Below, one piece after another: positions 44,179 through 53,637 of a DNA stretch of 64,000 nt (positions are counted from its first letter, which is position 1; the number at the start of each line of letters is the position of its first letter). The notes under the pieces are model-generated. The model did not search any database. It worked only from the letters and a program-made list of their open reading frames with translations, and was not told the DNA's origin. The position numbers were made by a program, and so were the translations under genes. The DNA comes from JBOEGW01 sp050633625 (GTDB lineage Bacteria > Pseudomonadota > Alphaproteobacteria > Rhodobacterales > Rhodobacteraceae), in the NCBI GenBank assembly GCA_050633625.1, contig JBOEGW010000004.1, positions 442,436-506,435 of the forward strand, read 5' to 3'.

Positions 44179-45390
44179 TTAACGCTCCAATACGGTGACT
44201 TGGGTGCCATCCGTCAGTTGCGGCATTGGTTCGGCCAAGACCTGATCGCCCGGCGCAATATCGCCTGAGATTTCTACAAGTGCGCCGCCGTCCCATGTGC
44301 GCAAGACCTCAACAGGTTGCGCTTTGATCACCCCGTCACGGATCACCATGACGGTGGCGGGATCGGTATTGGTTTCAACGGCGGCGGCGGGCAGCGCAAG
44401 GCCGTCTGCCTTTTCTTCAAGCACGATTTGACCTGAGGCAAACATGCCCCCCCTGAGCGCGCCGTCATCATTATTCAGGCTGACGAACACCGGCAACATG
44501 CGCGAGCCGGAAATCGCGACAGGGCTGATGCGATCGACAACCCCTGTGAAACTGCGCGCGTCAAACCCCTCGACACTAAAGCTAACGGTTTGGCCGCGCG
44601 TCAATTTCGGTGCGGCCCCCACGGGCGCGGCGGCTTCGACTTCAAGCTGGTTGAGGTCCACCACAGTAAACAGCGGCGATCCGGTGCCCACAAAGGCCCC
44701 CGGATCAATGCTGCGTTGGGAAATCACCCCGTCAAACGGCGCGATCACTGTGGCGCGTTCAATCGAGGTGCGCGCGTTGTCCACGGCGGTTTCCTGCGCG
44801 GCCAAGGACGCTGTGAGTTGTTCCAGGGTGGAGCGGGCGCTGTCGAGTTGGTTTGGCGCGGCAAGGCCCCGTTCTACGAGCTGCTCTGTGCGTTCAAATT
44901 GGGTGCGCGCGTTGTCGGCTTGGGCACGGGTGGCCGCGGTTTGGCTCAGTTGTTGCGCCAGTTGGTTTTCCAGCGTGGCGACATCAAACTGCGCCAGCAC
45001 ATCGCCTTTCGCAACCGTATCGCCAGCGCGCCCGTTGACCGATACGAGCCGTGCGGAGACCTCGGCTGAGAGGTGCACTTGTTGGCCCGGCTCAAGCGAT
45101 CCGGTGATGCGCAAGGCTTCAAACAAACGCTGGGGCGCAAGGGTAATCACCTCAAAGGGGGCAAGCTGCACCACAACCGGGGCTTCCACTTCGGCGGCCA
45201 TTTCATCCGGCACCACGGCAGGTTTTGTTGCGAATTTGTAACCGCCGCCAGCGATGGCCGCGACAAGCACCACGCCAAGCACAATCAGCGGGCCTTTGCG
45301 GCGCTTGGGCGCGAGGCCCTGTTTGACACGTTCCGCATTCTCGCGCTCGCGTTTGTTCATGGCCCAGTCGGGTTTTTCCATCATGTTCAT
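44179..45390 (-). CDS. RND efflux periplasmic adaptor subunit
   Basis: The 403-residue membrane-fusion protein has an N-terminal anchor (KGPLIVLGVVLVAAIAGGGY), a lipoyl/hairpin region (VSARLVSVNGRAGDTVAKGD, then coiled coil with ARTQFERTEQLVERGLAAPN) and the beta-barrel part (VSLNNDDGALRGGMFASGQI). It connects the inner-membrane pump to the outer-membrane channel. The start lies four bases past the stop of the GbsR/MarR-type gene, so the three genes form one operon. Confidence 0.94.
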   Translation of the reverse strand: MNMMEKPDWAMNKRERENAERVKQGLAPKRRKGPLIVLGVVLVAAIAGGGYKFATKPAVVPDEMAAEVEAPVVVQLAPFEVITLAPQRLFEALRITGSLEPGQQVHLSAEVSARLVSVNGRAGDTVAKGDVLAQFDVATLENQLAQQLSQTAATRAQADNARTQFERTEQLVERGLAAPNQLDSARSTLEQLTASLAAQETAVDNARTSIERATVIAPFDGVISQRSIDPGAFVGTGSPLFTVVDLNQLEVEAAAPVGAAPKLTRGQTVSFSVEGFDARSFTGVVDRISPVAISGSRMLPVFVSLNNDDGALRGGMFASGQIVLEEKADGLALPAAAVETNTDPATVMVIRDGVIKAQPVEVLRTWDGGALVEISGDIAPGDQVLAEPMPQLTDGTQVTVLER

Positions 45391-45394
45391 CGTC

Positions 45395-45868
45395 TCACTC
45401 CGACGTGAGGGCGGTTGCGCCCATCTGTTCAAGTCGCACCAACCACTCTTCCAAGAAGGTGGCGGAATGGCGCATAAATTCGATCATTTCTTCGGCGCGC
45501 GCCCGTTTGTCATTGTCGCCCGCGTCAAAGCGTTCGGCCACTGCTGCAATGGCCGCCGCGTTTGTGCGAAACCGCCGGGTCAGTTCGGTCATCATCTGGA
45601 CGTAGGGTTGGTCGCAGGCTTCATAGGCATCGCCGCGGCTGCCAAGGGGGGACACGCGGTTGATCGCGCGTTTGTCTTCCAGAAGACGGGCATTTGTGGA
45701 GGCCGATCCTTTGGATATTGAGAGCGCTTTGGTCATTTGGGTGAGCGTGCGCGGCTCGCCTGCCATGACCAAATAGCCCAAAATCTGCCCGGCAATGCGC
45801 GGAAAGCCCTCGGCCTGCATGATGAGGCCGACTTTTTCGATAAAATCTTGTGTTGCGTTCGCTGTCAT
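45395..45868 (-). CDS. GbsR/MarR-type transcriptional regulator of the RND operon
   Basis: The protein resembles the GbsR branch of the MarR family: IEKVGLIMQAEGFPRIAGQI near residue 10, LGYLVMAGEPRTLTQMTKAL, then the recognition region SISKGSASTNARLLEDKRAI. It probably represses its own operon. The ATG was chosen although no Shine-Dalgarno sequence precedes it and a TTG lies nine codons upstream; a leaderless or near-leaderless mRNA is possible because the candidate promoter is so close. Confidence 0.88.
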   Translation of the reverse strand: MTANATQDFIEKVGLIMQAEGFPRIAGQILGYLVMAGEPRTLTQMTKALSISKGSASTNARLLEDKRAINRVSPLGSRGDAYEACDQPYVQMMTELTRRFRTNAAAIAAVAERFDAGDNDKRARAEEMIEFMRHSATFLEEWLVRLEQMGATALTSE

Positions 45869-45897
45869 AGGGGCCACATAGAGTGTTTGCGTCAATC

Positions 45898-45915
45898 GTT
45901 CAATATGAATTGAAC
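45898..45915. promoter_or_regulatory. Candidate operator GTTCAAT-ATGA-ATTGAAC
   Basis: The 7-base arms are perfect complements around four bases. The element lies about 30 bases before the regulator ATG; its TTGAAC half can also serve as -35 box, with TATGTG 17 bases later as -10. Position and symmetry fit a MarR-type autorepressor site. Confidence 0.65.
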
Positions 45916-46000
45916 AAAATGATTAAGGCATCAACAAGGCGTGCATTGCCCTTGTGCGCTTGGCGGTCTATTTAGCGAGCGAAACTTGAGGGAGAGTCCC

Positions 46001-47842
46001 ATGCCGTATTACCGTTCTCGCCGTTCAACACATGGGCGCAACATGGCCGGAGCCCGTGGGCTTTGGCGCGCCACCGGGATGACTGATGATGATTTTGGCA
46101 AACCGATTATTGCGGTGGTCAATTCGTTCACGCAGTTCGTGCCGGGGCATGTTCACCTCAAAGATCTTGGGCAAATGGTGGCGCGCGAGATTGAGGCGGC
46201 GGGCGGTGTTGCCAAGGAATTCAACACGATCGCCGTGGATGACGGGATTGCGATGGGCCATGACGGGATGCTGTATTCGCTGCCCTCGCGTGAGCTGATT
46301 GCTGACAGTGTTGAATATATGGTCAATGCCCATTGCGCGGATGCGATGGTGTGTATTTCCAACTGCGACAAGATCACGCCGGGCATGATGATGGCGGCAA
46401 TGCGTTTGAACATTCCGGTGATCTTTGTGTCGGGCGGGCCGATGGAGGCCGGCAAGGTGACGATTGATGACCTTGAGCAAGCGATTGACCTTGTTGATGC
46501 GATGGTTGTGGCGGCGGATGATTCATATTCCGACGAAGATGTGGACGCGATTGAGCGCGCGGCCTGTCCGACCTGTGGGTCGTGTTCGGGGATGTTCACG
46601 GCGAATTCGATGAACTGTCTGGCCGAAGCGCTCGGGCTTGCCTTGCCGGGCAATGGCTCGGTTTTGGCGACACATGCTGACCGCAAAAAGCTGTTTTTGG
46701 AGGCGGGGCGCAAGATCGTCGAAATCACCAAGGCGCATTATGAGGAAGAAAAACCGGGGTTGTTGCCCCGTGATATCGCCAGTTTTGACGCGTTTGAAAA
46801 CGCGATGAGCCTTGATATTGCGATGGGTGGCTCGACAAATACTGTGCTGCACCTTTTGGCGATTGCCTATGAGGGCAAGGTGAATTTCACGATGGAGGAC
46901 ATTGATCGCCTCAGCCGCCAAGTGCCGGTGTTGTGCAAGGTTGCCCCGGCCAAACAAGATGTTCACATGGAAGACGTGCACCGTGCGGGCGGGATCATGG
47001 GGATCCTTGGTGAAATGCTGCGCGCCGGGCTGATCCATGGTGAGGCGCGCACGATCCACAGCGACACAATGGCGGATGCGATTGCCAAGTGGGACGTGGC
47101 CGTGACCAATGATGTGGCTGTTGATTCTTTCTATCGTGCGGCCCCAGGGGGCGTGCGCACCACGCAGGCGTTTTCGACGGAAAACCGCTATAAAGAAGTA
47201 GATCGGGACCGGGTTGGCGGGGTGATCCGCTCAGCCGAAAACGCCTTTAGCCAAGACGGTGGTTTGGCGGTTCTGTCGGGCAATATCGCGCTCAACGGCT
47301 GTATCGTGAAGACAGCGGGCGTGGATGAGAGCATCCTGAAATTTACAGGCACGGCACGGGTTTATGAAAGCCAAGATGATGCCGTGAACGGGATTTTGAC
47401 CGGCAAAGTCGGCGCGGGCGAGGTTGTTGTTATTCGCTTTGAGGGGCCACAGGGCGGGCCGGGTATGCAGGAAATGCTCTACCCGACGAGCTATCTGAAA
47501 TCCAAAGGTTTGGGCAAGGATTGCGCGCTTCTGACCGATGGGCGGTTTTCGGGCGGCACCTCTGGGCTGTCGATTGGGCATGTCTCGCCAGAAGCGGCTG
47601 AGGGGGGATTGATTGGTCTTGTCGAAACCGGCGATACCATTGAGATCGACATTCCGGGGCGTAGTATTCACCTCGCGGTGGATGAGGCCACGCTCGATGC
47701 GCGCCGCGCCGCCAAAGGCCCGCTGCCATGGACCCCGGCCCAGCCGCGCACTCGTGAAGTGTCCACTGCGCTCAAGGCCTATGCGTTGCTCGCAAGCTCT
47801 GCGGCAAAAGGTGGCGTTCGCATTCTGCCGGATGACGCGTAA
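46001..47842 (+). CDS. ilvD: Dihydroxy-acid dehydratase
   Basis: The Fe-S enzyme dehydrates dihydroxy acids to 2-keto acids in isoleucine and valine synthesis. The 613 residues show CISNCDKITPGMMMAA near residue 122 and ACPTCGSCSGMFTANSMNC near 187, which supply cluster cysteines, and the C-terminal TDGRFSGGTSGLSIGHVSPE. The ATG with GAGGGAG in front was used. It is divergent from the RND regulator and monocistronic, followed by repeat copy I. Confidence 0.97.
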   Translation: MPYYRSRRSTHGRNMAGARGLWRATGMTDDDFGKPIIAVVNSFTQFVPGHVHLKDLGQMVAREIEAAGGVAKEFNTIAVDDGIAMGHDGMLYSLPSRELIADSVEYMVNAHCADAMVCISNCDKITPGMMMAAMRLNIPVIFVSGGPMEAGKVTIDDLEQAIDLVDAMVVAADDSYSDEDVDAIERAACPTCGSCSGMFTANSMNCLAEALGLALPGNGSVLATHADRKKLFLEAGRKIVEITKAHYEEEKPGLLPRDIASFDAFENAMSLDIAMGGSTNTVLHLLAIAYEGKVNFTMEDIDRLSRQVPVLCKVAPAKQDVHMEDVHRAGGIMGILGEMLRAGLIHGEARTIHSDTMADAIAKWDVAVTNDVAVDSFYRAAPGGVRTTQAFSTENRYKEVDRDRVGGVIRSAENAFSQDGGLAVLSGNIALNGCIVKTAGVDESILKFTGTARVYESQDDAVNGILTGKVGAGEVVVIRFEGPQGGPGMQEMLYPTSYLKSKGLGKDCALLTDGRFSGGTSGLSIGHVSPEAAEGGLIGLVETGDTIEIDIPGRSIHLAVDEATLDARRAAKGPLPWTPAQPRTREVSTALKAYALLASSAAKGGVRILPDDA

Positions 47843-47862
47843 AGCACAAGACAACTGGCAAA

Positions 47863-47937
47863 AGGGGGGCGCTGCCCCCCGCGCCGAAATGAATTTCGAC
47901 GCTCCCCCCGAGGTATTTTGAAACCAAAGAAGGGGGC
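47863..47937 (+). repeat. Intergenic hairpin repeat, copy I (tail type 1)
   Basis: Hairpin GGGGGGCGCTGCCCCCC, second hairpin CGAAATGAATTTCG, core CTCCCCCCGAGGTATTTTG and tail AAACCAAAGAAGG are all intact. It follows ilvD in the transcribed direction and ends just before the ABC exporter gene. Confidence 0.85.
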
Positions 47938-47951
47938 GGAAGGGCACGGGC

Positions 47952-49736
47952 ATGGCGCAGGGCGACATCGAAGAAGAACGCGAAAAGTCTAAGGAAATCG
48001 GGGCATTAAGAGGGCTGGTTCCCTTTGTGGCGCCTTACAAAGGTTTGCTTGCGGCGGCATTGGTGGCGCTTGTGGTGACGGCTGGGATTTCGCTCGTGAT
48101 GCCGATGGCGGTGCGGCGGGTGATTGACGGATTCAACGTGTCGACGGACGTGTTGTTGGACAAATATTTCCTTGCTGCGTTGGTTGTCGCGATCTTGTTG
48201 GCGCTGGGCACGGGGCTTCGTTACTATCTTGTGACGCGGCTTGGTGAGCGGGTTGTGGCGGATATTCGCAAGGCGGTTTTTGCGCGTGTGATTGACATGA
48301 GTCCGGCGTTTTTTGAGCGGATCATGACGGGCGAAGTGTTGAGCCGGATCACCACGGACACCACGTTGATTTTGTCGGTGATTGGTTCGTCGGTTTCGGT
48401 GGCGCTGCGCAATGTGCTGATCTTTGTGGGCGGGTTTGTGATGTTGCTCTTAACATCGGCCAAGCTCACCGGCCTTGTTTTGTTGATCGTTCCGGCGGTG
48501 ATTGTGCCGATTGTGATTTTGGGGCGGCGGATGCGCAAGCTGAGCCGGGAAAATCAGGACTGGATCGCGAAATCATCTGGATCAGCGTCAGAAGCTTTGC
48601 TGTCGGTGCAAACCGTTCAGGCCTTCACCCATGAAACACCCACGCGCGAGGCCTTTTCTGACGTCACGGAGGAAAGCTATCGTTCGGCGCAAAAGCGCAT
48701 CACCACGCGGGCTTTGATGACGGTGATTGTGATCACCTTGATTTTCTCGGGTGTGGTGGGTGTTTTGTGGATCGGGATGCATGATGTGCGCGGTGGTGAC
48801 ATGTCGATCGGGGCACTTGTGCAGTTCGTGATCTATGCGGTGATGGTCGCGGGGGCTGTTGGTGCTTTGTCGGAAATCTGGTCCGAGTTGCAGCGCGCGG
48901 CAGGGGCGACGGAACGTCTTGTGGAGTTGCTCAATTCTGAAGACGCTGTGAACGACCCGAAGGCGCCTTTGGCTTTGGCGGAGCCTGTGCGCGGTGAAAT
49001 CACCTTTGAGGATGTGACGTTTCGCTATCCTGCGCGCCCGGATGCAGTGGCGCTGGGGGCTGTGAATTTGACGATTGAGCCGGGGGAAACCGTGGCTTTG
49101 GTTGGCCCGTCAGGGGCCGGGAAATCGACTGTTATTCAATTGCTTCAACGGTTTTATGATCCGCAACAAGGGGCGATCAAGATTGATGGGGTGGATATTG
49201 CGCAGTTGAGCCGTGGCGCGTTTCGCCGCCATATTGCCTTGGTGCCGCAAGACGCTGTGATTTTTGCCACAACCGCGCGCGAGAACATCCGGTTTGGTCG
49301 TTTGGACGCCACGGACGCGGAGGTTGAGGCCGCCGCAAAGGCCGCTGCGGCTCATGAGTTCCTTGCGAAATTGCCGGACGGCTATGACAGCTATGTGGGC
49401 GAGCGCGGCGTGATGCTTTCGGGGGGGCAAAAGCAACGCATCGCTATTGCGCGCGCGATCTTGCGTGATGCGCCGATCTTGTTGTTGGATGAGGCGACCT
49501 CGGCTTTGGATGCCCAAAGCGAGCGCGCTGTGCAATTGGCGGTCGATGAGATGGCCAAAGGGCGCACGACTTTGATCATTGCGCACCGTTTGGCGACTGT
49601 GAAAAAGGCGGATCGGATCGTGGTGTTTGAGGATGGGAAAGTTGTGGCGCAGGGCACCCATGATGCGCTTGTGGCGCAAGGCGGATTGTATGCGCGGCTC
49701 GCCAAGTTGCAGTTTACCGATGGGGCCACGCTGTAG
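47952..49736 (+). CDS. ABC exporter, fused permease and ATPase (MsbA-like)
   Basis: The 594-residue half-transporter has six helices in the first 320 residues and a nucleotide-binding domain after it: Walker A GPSGAGKSTVIQ near residue 390, signature LSGGQKQRIAIARA near 493, Walker B ILLLDEATSALD near 513. It resembles ABCB/MsbA-type exporters of lipids or drugs; substrate is unknown. The N-terminus is charged (GDIEEEREKSKEIG). It starts right after repeat copy I, whose end supplies the G-rich leader. Confidence 0.92.
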   Translation: MAQGDIEEEREKSKEIGALRGLVPFVAPYKGLLAAALVALVVTAGISLVMPMAVRRVIDGFNVSTDVLLDKYFLAALVVAILLALGTGLRYYLVTRLGERVVADIRKAVFARVIDMSPAFFERIMTGEVLSRITTDTTLILSVIGSSVSVALRNVLIFVGGFVMLLLTSAKLTGLVLLIVPAVIVPIVILGRRMRKLSRENQDWIAKSSGSASEALLSVQTVQAFTHETPTREAFSDVTEESYRSAQKRITTRALMTVIVITLIFSGVVGVLWIGMHDVRGGDMSIGALVQFVIYAVMVAGAVGALSEIWSELQRAAGATERLVELLNSEDAVNDPKAPLALAEPVRGEITFEDVTFRYPARPDAVALGAVNLTIEPGETVALVGPSGAGKSTVIQLLQRFYDPQQGAIKIDGVDIAQLSRGAFRRHIALVPQDAVIFATTARENIRFGRLDATDAEVEAAAKAAAAHEFLAKLPDGYDSYVGERGVMLSGGQKQRIAIARAILRDAPILLLDEATSALDAQSERAVQLAVDEMAKGRTTLIIAHRLATVKKADRIVVFEDGKVVAQGTHDALVAQGGLYARLAKLQFTDGATL

Positions 49737-49835
49737 CCTTGCTGTTTCTGCGTAACGTCACCCTTGCTATCGCGCCCTAAACCCCCCATTCTTTTCGCAA
49801 ATCCAATTAGAAAACCTACTTCTGGGGAGGAGTTT

Positions 49836-51734
49836 ATGGGACGTTATACTTTCGAAGGGATGCAGTCGCGCGAGGCCATCCAAAACGAAAAACCCTATGC
49901 AGAACGCAATGTGCCGGCGACGATTTACGGGTTGTTGTCCGAGACGGTTTCGAAACACGCAAATCGAAACGCCGTGTCCTTCCAGATTCTATCTGGACCG
50001 ACGGACAAGGCGGAAACTTTTGATTGGCAGACTTTCCACGACAAATCTGTGCAAACGGCGAACCTGTTTCGGGAGCTTGGCATTGGTGAAAAAGACGTTG
50101 TGGCCTATGTTTTGCCGAACGCCAATGAGACCTTGCTGACCCTGATGGGGGGGATGATTGCGGGGATTGTGAACCCGATCAATCCGATGCTGGAAGCCGA
50201 GCAAATCGGCGCGATTTTGCGCGAAACGGGCGCGAAAGTTGTCGTTACGCTCAAAGGGTTCCCTAAGACGGATGTGGCGGAGAAAACCCATGCGGCGGTG
50301 GCTCTGGCCCCGGATGTGAAGCACGTTCTTGAGATTGACCTGAACCGCTATTTGACGCCGCCTAAAAGCTGGATCGTGCCGCTTATTCGGCCCAAGGTGA
50401 AGCCCACCCATAATGCGAAGGTGCAGGACTTCAACAAGGCGATTGCGCGCCAGCCAAAGACGCTCAATTTTGCCGATAGTACTGAGGATCGTGTGGCGGC
50501 GTATTTCCACACCGGCGGCACCACGGGGATGCCGAAAGTCGCGCAACATACCTACTCTGGCATTATGTATAACGGCTGGATTGGGGCGAATTTGCTCTAT
50601 GAAGAGACCGATGTGATCATCTGCCCGCTGCCTTTGTTCCACGTCTTCGCGGTGCACGTCATCTTTATGTCTGTGATGACAGCCGGGGCGCATGTGGTGT
50701 TCCCGACACCTGCCGGGTATCGCGGCGAAGGGGTGTTTGACAATTTCTGGAAGCTGATTGAGCGCTACGGGGTGACTTTTGTGATCACCGTGCCAACGGC
50801 GATTTCGGCGCTGATGCAGCGGCCAGTGGATGCGAATGTTGATACGCTCAAGGTGGCGTTTTCCGGGTCCGCGCCTCTGCCGGTGGAGCTGTACAATCGG
50901 TTTGAAAAAGCCACCGATGTCACGATTGTGGAGGGCTATGGGCTGACGGAGGCGACCTGCCTTGTGTCGGTGAACCCAACGGAAGGCGACAAGAAAATCG
51001 GCTCTGTTGGTATTCCGTTCCCCTACACGGACGTTAAGATTCTGATCTGCGATGCGGATGGGACGATCAGCAAAGAATGTGGCGTGGATGAGGTTGGCGA
51101 GATTTGTGTCTCCAACCCCGGCGTGAACCTGGGCCATACCTATACCGAAGACGCGAAAAATGTTGGGCTTTATGCGGGTGGGCAGTATTTGCGCACCGGC
51201 GATTTGGGGCGCATCGACGAAGATGGGTATCTGTGGATCACCGGGCGCGCCAAGGACATCATCATTCGCGGGGGGCACAACATTGATCCTGCCGAGATTG
51301 AGGAAGCTCTGGCGGGGCATCCGGCTGTGGCCTTTGTGGGGGCGATTGGCCAACCAGACGCTGTAGCGGGCGAATTGCCCTGTGCCTTTGTGGAGCTTGT
51401 GGCCGGGGCAACGGCGACGGAAGAAGAGCTGATCGCCTATGCGAAGGATCATATCAGCGAGCGCGCTGCCATGCCCAAACATATCGACATTCTTGACGAG
51501 CTGCCAAAAACGGCTGTGGGCAAGGTCTTTAAGCCCGATTTGCGCAAGTCCGCGATCACGCGGGTTTATGAGGCGGCGCTGGCGGATGCCGGGCATGCTG
51601 TCACGGTGGTGGCTGTTGTCGAGGACAAGAAACGCGGGTTGGTGGCGCAGATCAAGGCGAATGGCGCGGTCGATCAGGACGCCGTGGCGCAAACGCTAGG
51701 CGCTTTCACCCGGCCGTTTGATTGGGTCGACTGA
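49836..51734 (+). CDS. Acyl-CoA synthetase (AMP-dependent)
   Basis: The ANL-superfamily enzyme activates a carboxylic acid to its CoA ester via an acyl-adenylate. Motifs are YFHTGGTTGMPKVAQHT near residue 222, VEGYGLTEATCLVS near 365, LRTGDLGRIDEDGYLWITGR near 450 and the C-terminal KTAVGKVFKPDLRK with the catalytic lysine. The 632 residues exceed a typical family member because of an N-terminal extension and a C-terminal tail. A GGGGAGGAG ribosome site precedes the ATG, and a strong terminator follows. Confidence 0.93.
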   Translation: MGRYTFEGMQSREAIQNEKPYAERNVPATIYGLLSETVSKHANRNAVSFQILSGPTDKAETFDWQTFHDKSVQTANLFRELGIGEKDVVAYVLPNANETLLTLMGGMIAGIVNPINPMLEAEQIGAILRETGAKVVVTLKGFPKTDVAEKTHAAVALAPDVKHVLEIDLNRYLTPPKSWIVPLIRPKVKPTHNAKVQDFNKAIARQPKTLNFADSTEDRVAAYFHTGGTTGMPKVAQHTYSGIMYNGWIGANLLYEETDVIICPLPLFHVFAVHVIFMSVMTAGAHVVFPTPAGYRGEGVFDNFWKLIERYGVTFVITVPTAISALMQRPVDANVDTLKVAFSGSAPLPVELYNRFEKATDVTIVEGYGLTEATCLVSVNPTEGDKKIGSVGIPFPYTDVKILICDADGTISKECGVDEVGEICVSNPGVNLGHTYTEDAKNVGLYAGGQYLRTGDLGRIDEDGYLWITGRAKDIIIRGGHNIDPAEIEEALAGHPAVAFVGAIGQPDAVAGELPCAFVELVAGATATEEELIAYAKDHISERAAMPKHIDILDELPKTAVGKVFKPDLRKSAITRVYEAALADAGHAVTVVAVVEDKKRGLVAQIKANGAVDQDAVAQTLGAFTRPFDWVD

Positions 51735-51752
51735 TCTGAAACATGCAAGTCT

Positions 51753-51786
51753 AAAGGGCCTCATCTTCGGATGGGGCCTTTTCTTT
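51753..51786 (+). terminator. Terminator after the acyl-CoA synthetase gene
   Basis: A 13-base stem with two G-T pairs is capped by a stable TTCG loop and runs into TTTTCTTTT. Confidence 0.9.
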
Positions 51787-51872
51787 TGGGGGAGGGCGAT
51801 TTGGCCCTGCCGCAACATCAGGGCCAAAACAGGTGCGCATGACGGCGCTGTACTGGTCACGCAACGCCGTTG

Positions 51873-52460
51873 TTAATGCAGTTTCTCTGCGAGGTTGATG
51901 GACACTGCCTGATTGCGGGTGCCCGCGATTTCAAGCACCGGGCCAGCGGCGCTCACGTCGAGGCCCAGAGGCGAAAGCCAACGCGGCCAGGTGGCCGGGA
52001 TCAAGGCGAGAAGCTCGACAGCGCCTTGGGCGCGGCTGGAGGCGACCATTTCGCGGATCAGTCGCAAGTGCACGGGGCGGCGAAGACGCTGTGCGATGTT
52101 CGGGTCGACAAACACGCGGCTGCTTTCCCAGACATTGGCGGCCACGGGGGCGGTGCCATAGAGCAGCGTCGAGGGGATGTCGCCCAGCAAGCCCAACTGC
52201 GCATCGCGGATCATGTAGCTATAGATGCCACAGCGCGCGGTTGTGGGTGTCAGCCGGACGCCGGCGAGGACTTTGCCGCGCGCATGAACCGCCACCCAGC
52301 GGCTTGCCGGAGTGTCATATTGGTCGAACTCCATCCCGTCCGCTTCGGGTAAGTCCCATTTGTTTCGCACGATGAAAGTTTCTCGCCTTGCGCGAAGTAC
52401 ATTTGCGAAAAGCTCGCCATAGTTGTGAAGATTGGCAAATGAAAGAGTGGTGGTCTGCAT
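51873..52460 (-). CDS. luxI: Acyl-homoserine-lactone synthase (LuxI family)
   Basis: The enzyme joins S-adenosylmethionine and an acyl carrier to make an AHL signal. The conserved residues of the family are in place: Arg, Phe and Trp in RRETFIVRNKWDLP near residue 24, Asp pair in EFDQYDTPASRWVAV near 45, Arg in GVRLTPT near 67, and Glu and Arg in VWESSRVFV near 110. A GGAGGA ribosome site precedes the ATG. It follows the luxR-type gene on the same strand with a gap of about 80 bases. Acyl-chain length cannot be told. Confidence 0.93.
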   Translation of the reverse strand: MQTTTLSFANLHNYGELFANVLRARRETFIVRNKWDLPEADGMEFDQYDTPASRWVAVHARGKVLAGVRLTPTTARCGIYSYMIRDAQLGLLGDIPSTLLYGTAPVAANVWESSRVFVDPNIAQRLRRPVHLRLIREMVASSRAQGAVELLALIPATWPRWLSPLGLDVSAAGPVLEIAGTRNQAVSINLAEKLH

Positions 52461-52537
52461 AGGATCCTCCAAGTCAGGTTAAGTGCACAATCCGCACGCA
52501 CCCTTTGGGCAATCCTTACAGGCTATGAGGGCGGCTC

Positions 52538-53200
52538 TTAGAGGAGCCGGTAATCCTTGGCACGTTGGATGGCTTCGGCAGAGGTACGAGCGAATAGTTT
52601 TTTGCGGGCCGAGGCGAGGCGGGCCTTAAAGGCGCTCTCGGAAATTCCGAGCCTCGCGGCACCGGCCGCATACCTGTCCCCCGAGGCGACCACTTCGAGC
52701 GCTTCGATTTCAGCGCGCGTCAAGTGATCTGGGGGTTGGCTTTCGTGGTGCAGCCGCAGGACAACGCCCGTGACGGCCGCGATTTCTTCTTCGGTGAACT
52801 CCCGATCCGCGCGCGCGACACCGGCAATGGTGCGCGATGAGATCGGGCCACAAGACACACATACACCGTAATTCAGGCCAAAATCCTTGGCCTCTTCCAT
52901 AATTCCAAAAGGGTCGGGCAACTCGATCTCGCTCCACCGGGTTGCCCCGCTTTGCGACAAGCCCCAAGCCACCATCGGGTCACGCAGGGCATATGCGTTT
53001 TGAGTGTAGTGCTCGATCCAATCGTCAGGATAGGTGCGAAACATAAGCAAAGGGGCGGCAAAGCGAAGATGCAGCGCGAGGAAATATCCCGCCGGAGCCT
53101 GTTGGCTCAGGTCTTCGAGAAAATCGTCAATATTTTGATTCCGGCCCATACCCCTAGGTAATGCCGAAGATTTGCGATTCACAACCCCATAGCGTGTCAT
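52538..53200 (-). CDS. luxR: LuxR family autoinducer-binding regulator
   Basis: The N-terminal half is the autoinducer-binding domain (FLALHLRFAAPLLMFRTYPD, DWIEHYTQNAYALRDPMVAW with the conserved Trp, Tyr and Asp; GVCVSCGPISSRTIAGVA) and the C-terminal half the LuxR helix-turn-helix (LTRAEIEALEVVASGDRYAA, LGISESAFKARLASARKKLF). It should respond to the product of the adjacent luxI. The recognition helix has an unusual AFKARLASARKKL sequence in place of the common TVKxHLxN. An alternative GTG start four codons earlier exists, and an ATG at residue 18 is close to an AGGGG. Confidence 0.92.
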   Translation of the reverse strand: MTRYGVVNRKSSALPRGMGRNQNIDDFLEDLSQQAPAGYFLALHLRFAAPLLMFRTYPDDWIEHYTQNAYALRDPMVAWGLSQSGATRWSEIELPDPFGIMEEAKDFGLNYGVCVSCGPISSRTIAGVARADREFTEEEIAAVTGVVLRLHHESQPPDHLTRAEIEALEVVASGDRYAAGAARLGISESAFKARLASARKKLFARTSAEAIQRAKDYRLL

Positions 53201-53234
53201 AACGATAGTCACTCTCGTTTAAATTGAAAAACAG

Positions 53235-53267
53235 CCTACTAAGGATGATACGGATCTTTTAGATAGG
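53235..53267. promoter_or_regulatory. Imperfect palindrome upstream of luxR
   Basis: CCTACTAAGGAT and ATCTTTTAGATAGG are complementary apart from a one-base bulge and two mismatches, and lie 35-67 bases before the luxR ATG. It could be a binding site for the LuxR-type protein, but it does not match a classical lux box. Confidence 0.3.
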
Positions 53268-53475
53268 TAAGGAATTCCAGCAGTTTTGGAAAGACTGTCG
53301 AAAAGATCGTCCTAAATTGCGAACAGATTGCAATTTGCGGCAATTCTCTATCTGGATGTTTGGATAGGGTTAAAGCTGGGGTGAAAACACCGAAAACAGG
53401 CTTAACACCCGCGACCAACGTCACGCGTGATACGGGCTGTTCTATTGTGGGCTGTACTAGGGTGATTCAGGGAAA

Positions 53476-53550
53476 TGGTGCCGCAGGGGAGGATTGAACT
53501 CCCGACCTCACCCTTACCAAGGGTGCGCTCTACCACTGAGCTACTGCGGC
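53476..53550 (-). tRNA. tRNA-Thr (GGT)
   Basis: Acceptor stem GCCGCAG/CTGCGGC, D arm, anticodon stem CACCC/GGGTG with loop TTGGTAA (anticodon GGT) and T arm GGGAGTTCAATCCTCCC are present on the minus strand, with encoded CCA. Confidence 0.97.
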
Positions 53551-53637
53551 GTGCCGTGGGCGGGTGATTAGACGCAAATTCGCGTTGGTGCAAGCGCTAA
53601 CTAGACGCTTTTTGCGCGCTGGGGTAGAGAAGTGTCT

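Noticed and set aside
49989..51692. 567-residue minus-strand open frame opposite the acyl-CoA synthetase gene
   Set aside because: Mirror frame, His/Arg-rich, no recognisable motif.
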